Shown one piece after another: positions 63,701-64,000 of a stretch of 64,000 bases of DNA. Under the pieces are notes generated by a model. That model was not told where the DNA came from, did no database searches, and saw only the letters and a list, made by a program, of their open reading frames with translations. Made by a program: the position numbers and the translations under genes. This stretch comes from Lacrimispora xylanisolvens. GTDB taxonomy: Bacteria > Bacillota > Clostridia > Lachnospirales > Lachnospiraceae. The stretch lies in assembly GCA_017084465.1 (NCBI GenBank), contig CP070896.1, forward strand, positions 2,035,001-2,099,000. The letters are read 5' to 3'. Each line of letters begins with the position of its first letter. The stretch's first letter is position 1.

Positions 63701-63786
63701 CATTCATAATCAGGATATTTACTTTTTAAATAACATAGAGCAAGCACTTCAAATGTTCTCGGATCAATTTGTGAATAATCAAACAT
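60704..63786 (-). CDS. PD-(D/E)xK nuclease-STAND ATPase with helical repeats, putative defence protein (frame broken near 61890)
   Basis: About 1027 residues when joined across a 7-A run (restored IIKKMCGKSDSDDQKYLFLS). The N-terminal Mrr-like nuclease fold (residues 1-130) has FEVLALCYLKSKYP and PPGNDGNKDIYCKYKVLNQD, with Glu-Ala-Lys in EYWAEAKF, the D...ExK site. The NTPase has Walker A VLGAGSTGKTRLMQYL and Walker B IVILDDIHKI, then ALIIACREN and LLEGLTKEDKLNTL, as in STAND ATPases. The last ~390 residues are helical, TPR-like repeats (ADSSVQGTIFRAQSE; ALEYMQKAQEIFETLG). This layout resembles Avs-type phage sensors. AT-rich; follows GAGGTG. Confidence 0.8.
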
Positions 63787-63850
63787 TTTTCACCTCTTAA
63801 TTTTATTTTCACCGTAATAACTCTGACTATCCAGTTTAATATTTTGGAGA

Positions 63851-63881
63851 AGTAAAGGATAATAGTATATTATCCTTTACT
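63851..63881. promoter_or_regulatory. Right copy of the palindrome, upstream of the STAND gene
   Basis: Perfect 14-base arms (AGTAAAGGATAATA and TATTATCCTTTACT) around GTA. The central 21 bases (63856-63876) are the exact reverse complement of the left copy at 59456-59476. It lies 65 bases before the STAND start. TATACT inside it could serve as a -10 box. Confidence 0.75.
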
Positions 63882-63936
63882 CATATTTCCATAATAGCAT
63901 GTTTCTCAACAAATTCCAACTATTAACAGCCAAACT

Positions 63937-64000
63937 TTAATCCCCTTCCATTACCTTCATACTATTCCTGGGCAGCTTATTATTTAATATTTCCTTCTGC
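63937..64000 (-). CDS. C-terminal end of an unidentified gene (runs off the window)
   Basis: The minus strand is open from the window edge to a TAA at 63937, reading QKEILNNKLPRNSMKVMEGD. Too short to identify; it could be chance. Confidence 0.3.
   Translation of the reverse strand, partial: QKEILNNKLPRNSMKVMEGD

Noticed and set aside
1-64000. tRNA, rRNA, CRISPR arrays and insertion-sequence transposases
   Set aside because: None seen on either strand; no regularly spaced repeats and no DDE or HUH transposase motifs in the translated frames.

Overview
The window looks like chromosomal DNA of an anaerobic, Gram-positive, low-to-mid GC Firmicute, most likely a Lachnospiraceae (Clostridium cluster XIVa) member. 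The reasons are the SCIFF peptide and its radical-SAM maturase beside secDF and tgt, the TIGR04086 membrane protein, long-form HPF, RF2 with a programmed frameshift, LytTR/7TM two-component signalling, and many sigma-A promoters with 17-base spacers. The species assignment is inference.

An overriding feature is about 38 apparent single-base frameshifts, most at short homopolymers. They fall in essential, highly conserved genes (secA, prfB, lysC, hom, clpX, secDF, lspA, trxB), which indicates uncorrected sequencing indels rather than biological decay. Broken genes are therefore annotated over their full span, with the break positions noted. One true recoding site, the CTT TGA C slip in prfB, is present as well.

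Layout. 1-16.7 kb: housekeeping genes, mostly minus strand: tex, a YcxB-like gene, tsaE, tsaB, rimI, a zinc-ribbon gene, rnz and tsaD (cut by the window edge); a DUF2752 gene; an ACT-domain gene with hom and lysC; secA-prfB; then hpf on the plus strand and a secreted GH10 xylanase. Between secA and hpf lies a cluster of DnaA-box sequences. 16.9-30.8 kb: trxB, a divergent SDR gene, a MarR regulator, the SCIFF block (scfA-scfB-secDF-tgt-yajC), a convergent intergenic region holding two large fold-back elements, a CNNM/CBS protein, lspA, clpX and htrA. 31-43.8 kb: a surface-polysaccharide operon. A ThDP enzyme, an epimerase, a C-methyltransferase and a secondary-alcohol-type dehydrogenase probably make an unusual sugar; three GT2 genes and a polyprenyl-phosphate sugar transferase assemble the glycan; an LCP protein probably attaches it to the wall. 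44-51.3 kb: a cell-wall-binding repeat protein, two small coiled-coil proteins sharing a terminator, an HTH protein, and a LytTR two-component system followed by a permuted NlpC/P60-like protein.

51.4-64 kb is a defence island. It holds a complete Wadjet (JetABCD) anti-plasmid system of the DUF2397/DUF2398/SMC/DUF2399 subtype. Next to it is an AT-rich insert with a glycosyltransferase and a convergent nuclease-STAND-type ATPase. The same 21-bp palindrome, as exact mutual reverse complements, lies upstream of the Wadjet operon/glycosyltransferase and again upstream of the STAND gene. That suggests either shared regulation or the borders of a mobile cassette. This palindrome-bounded module and the two fold-back elements at 25.4-26.0 kb are the strongest candidates for something undescribed.
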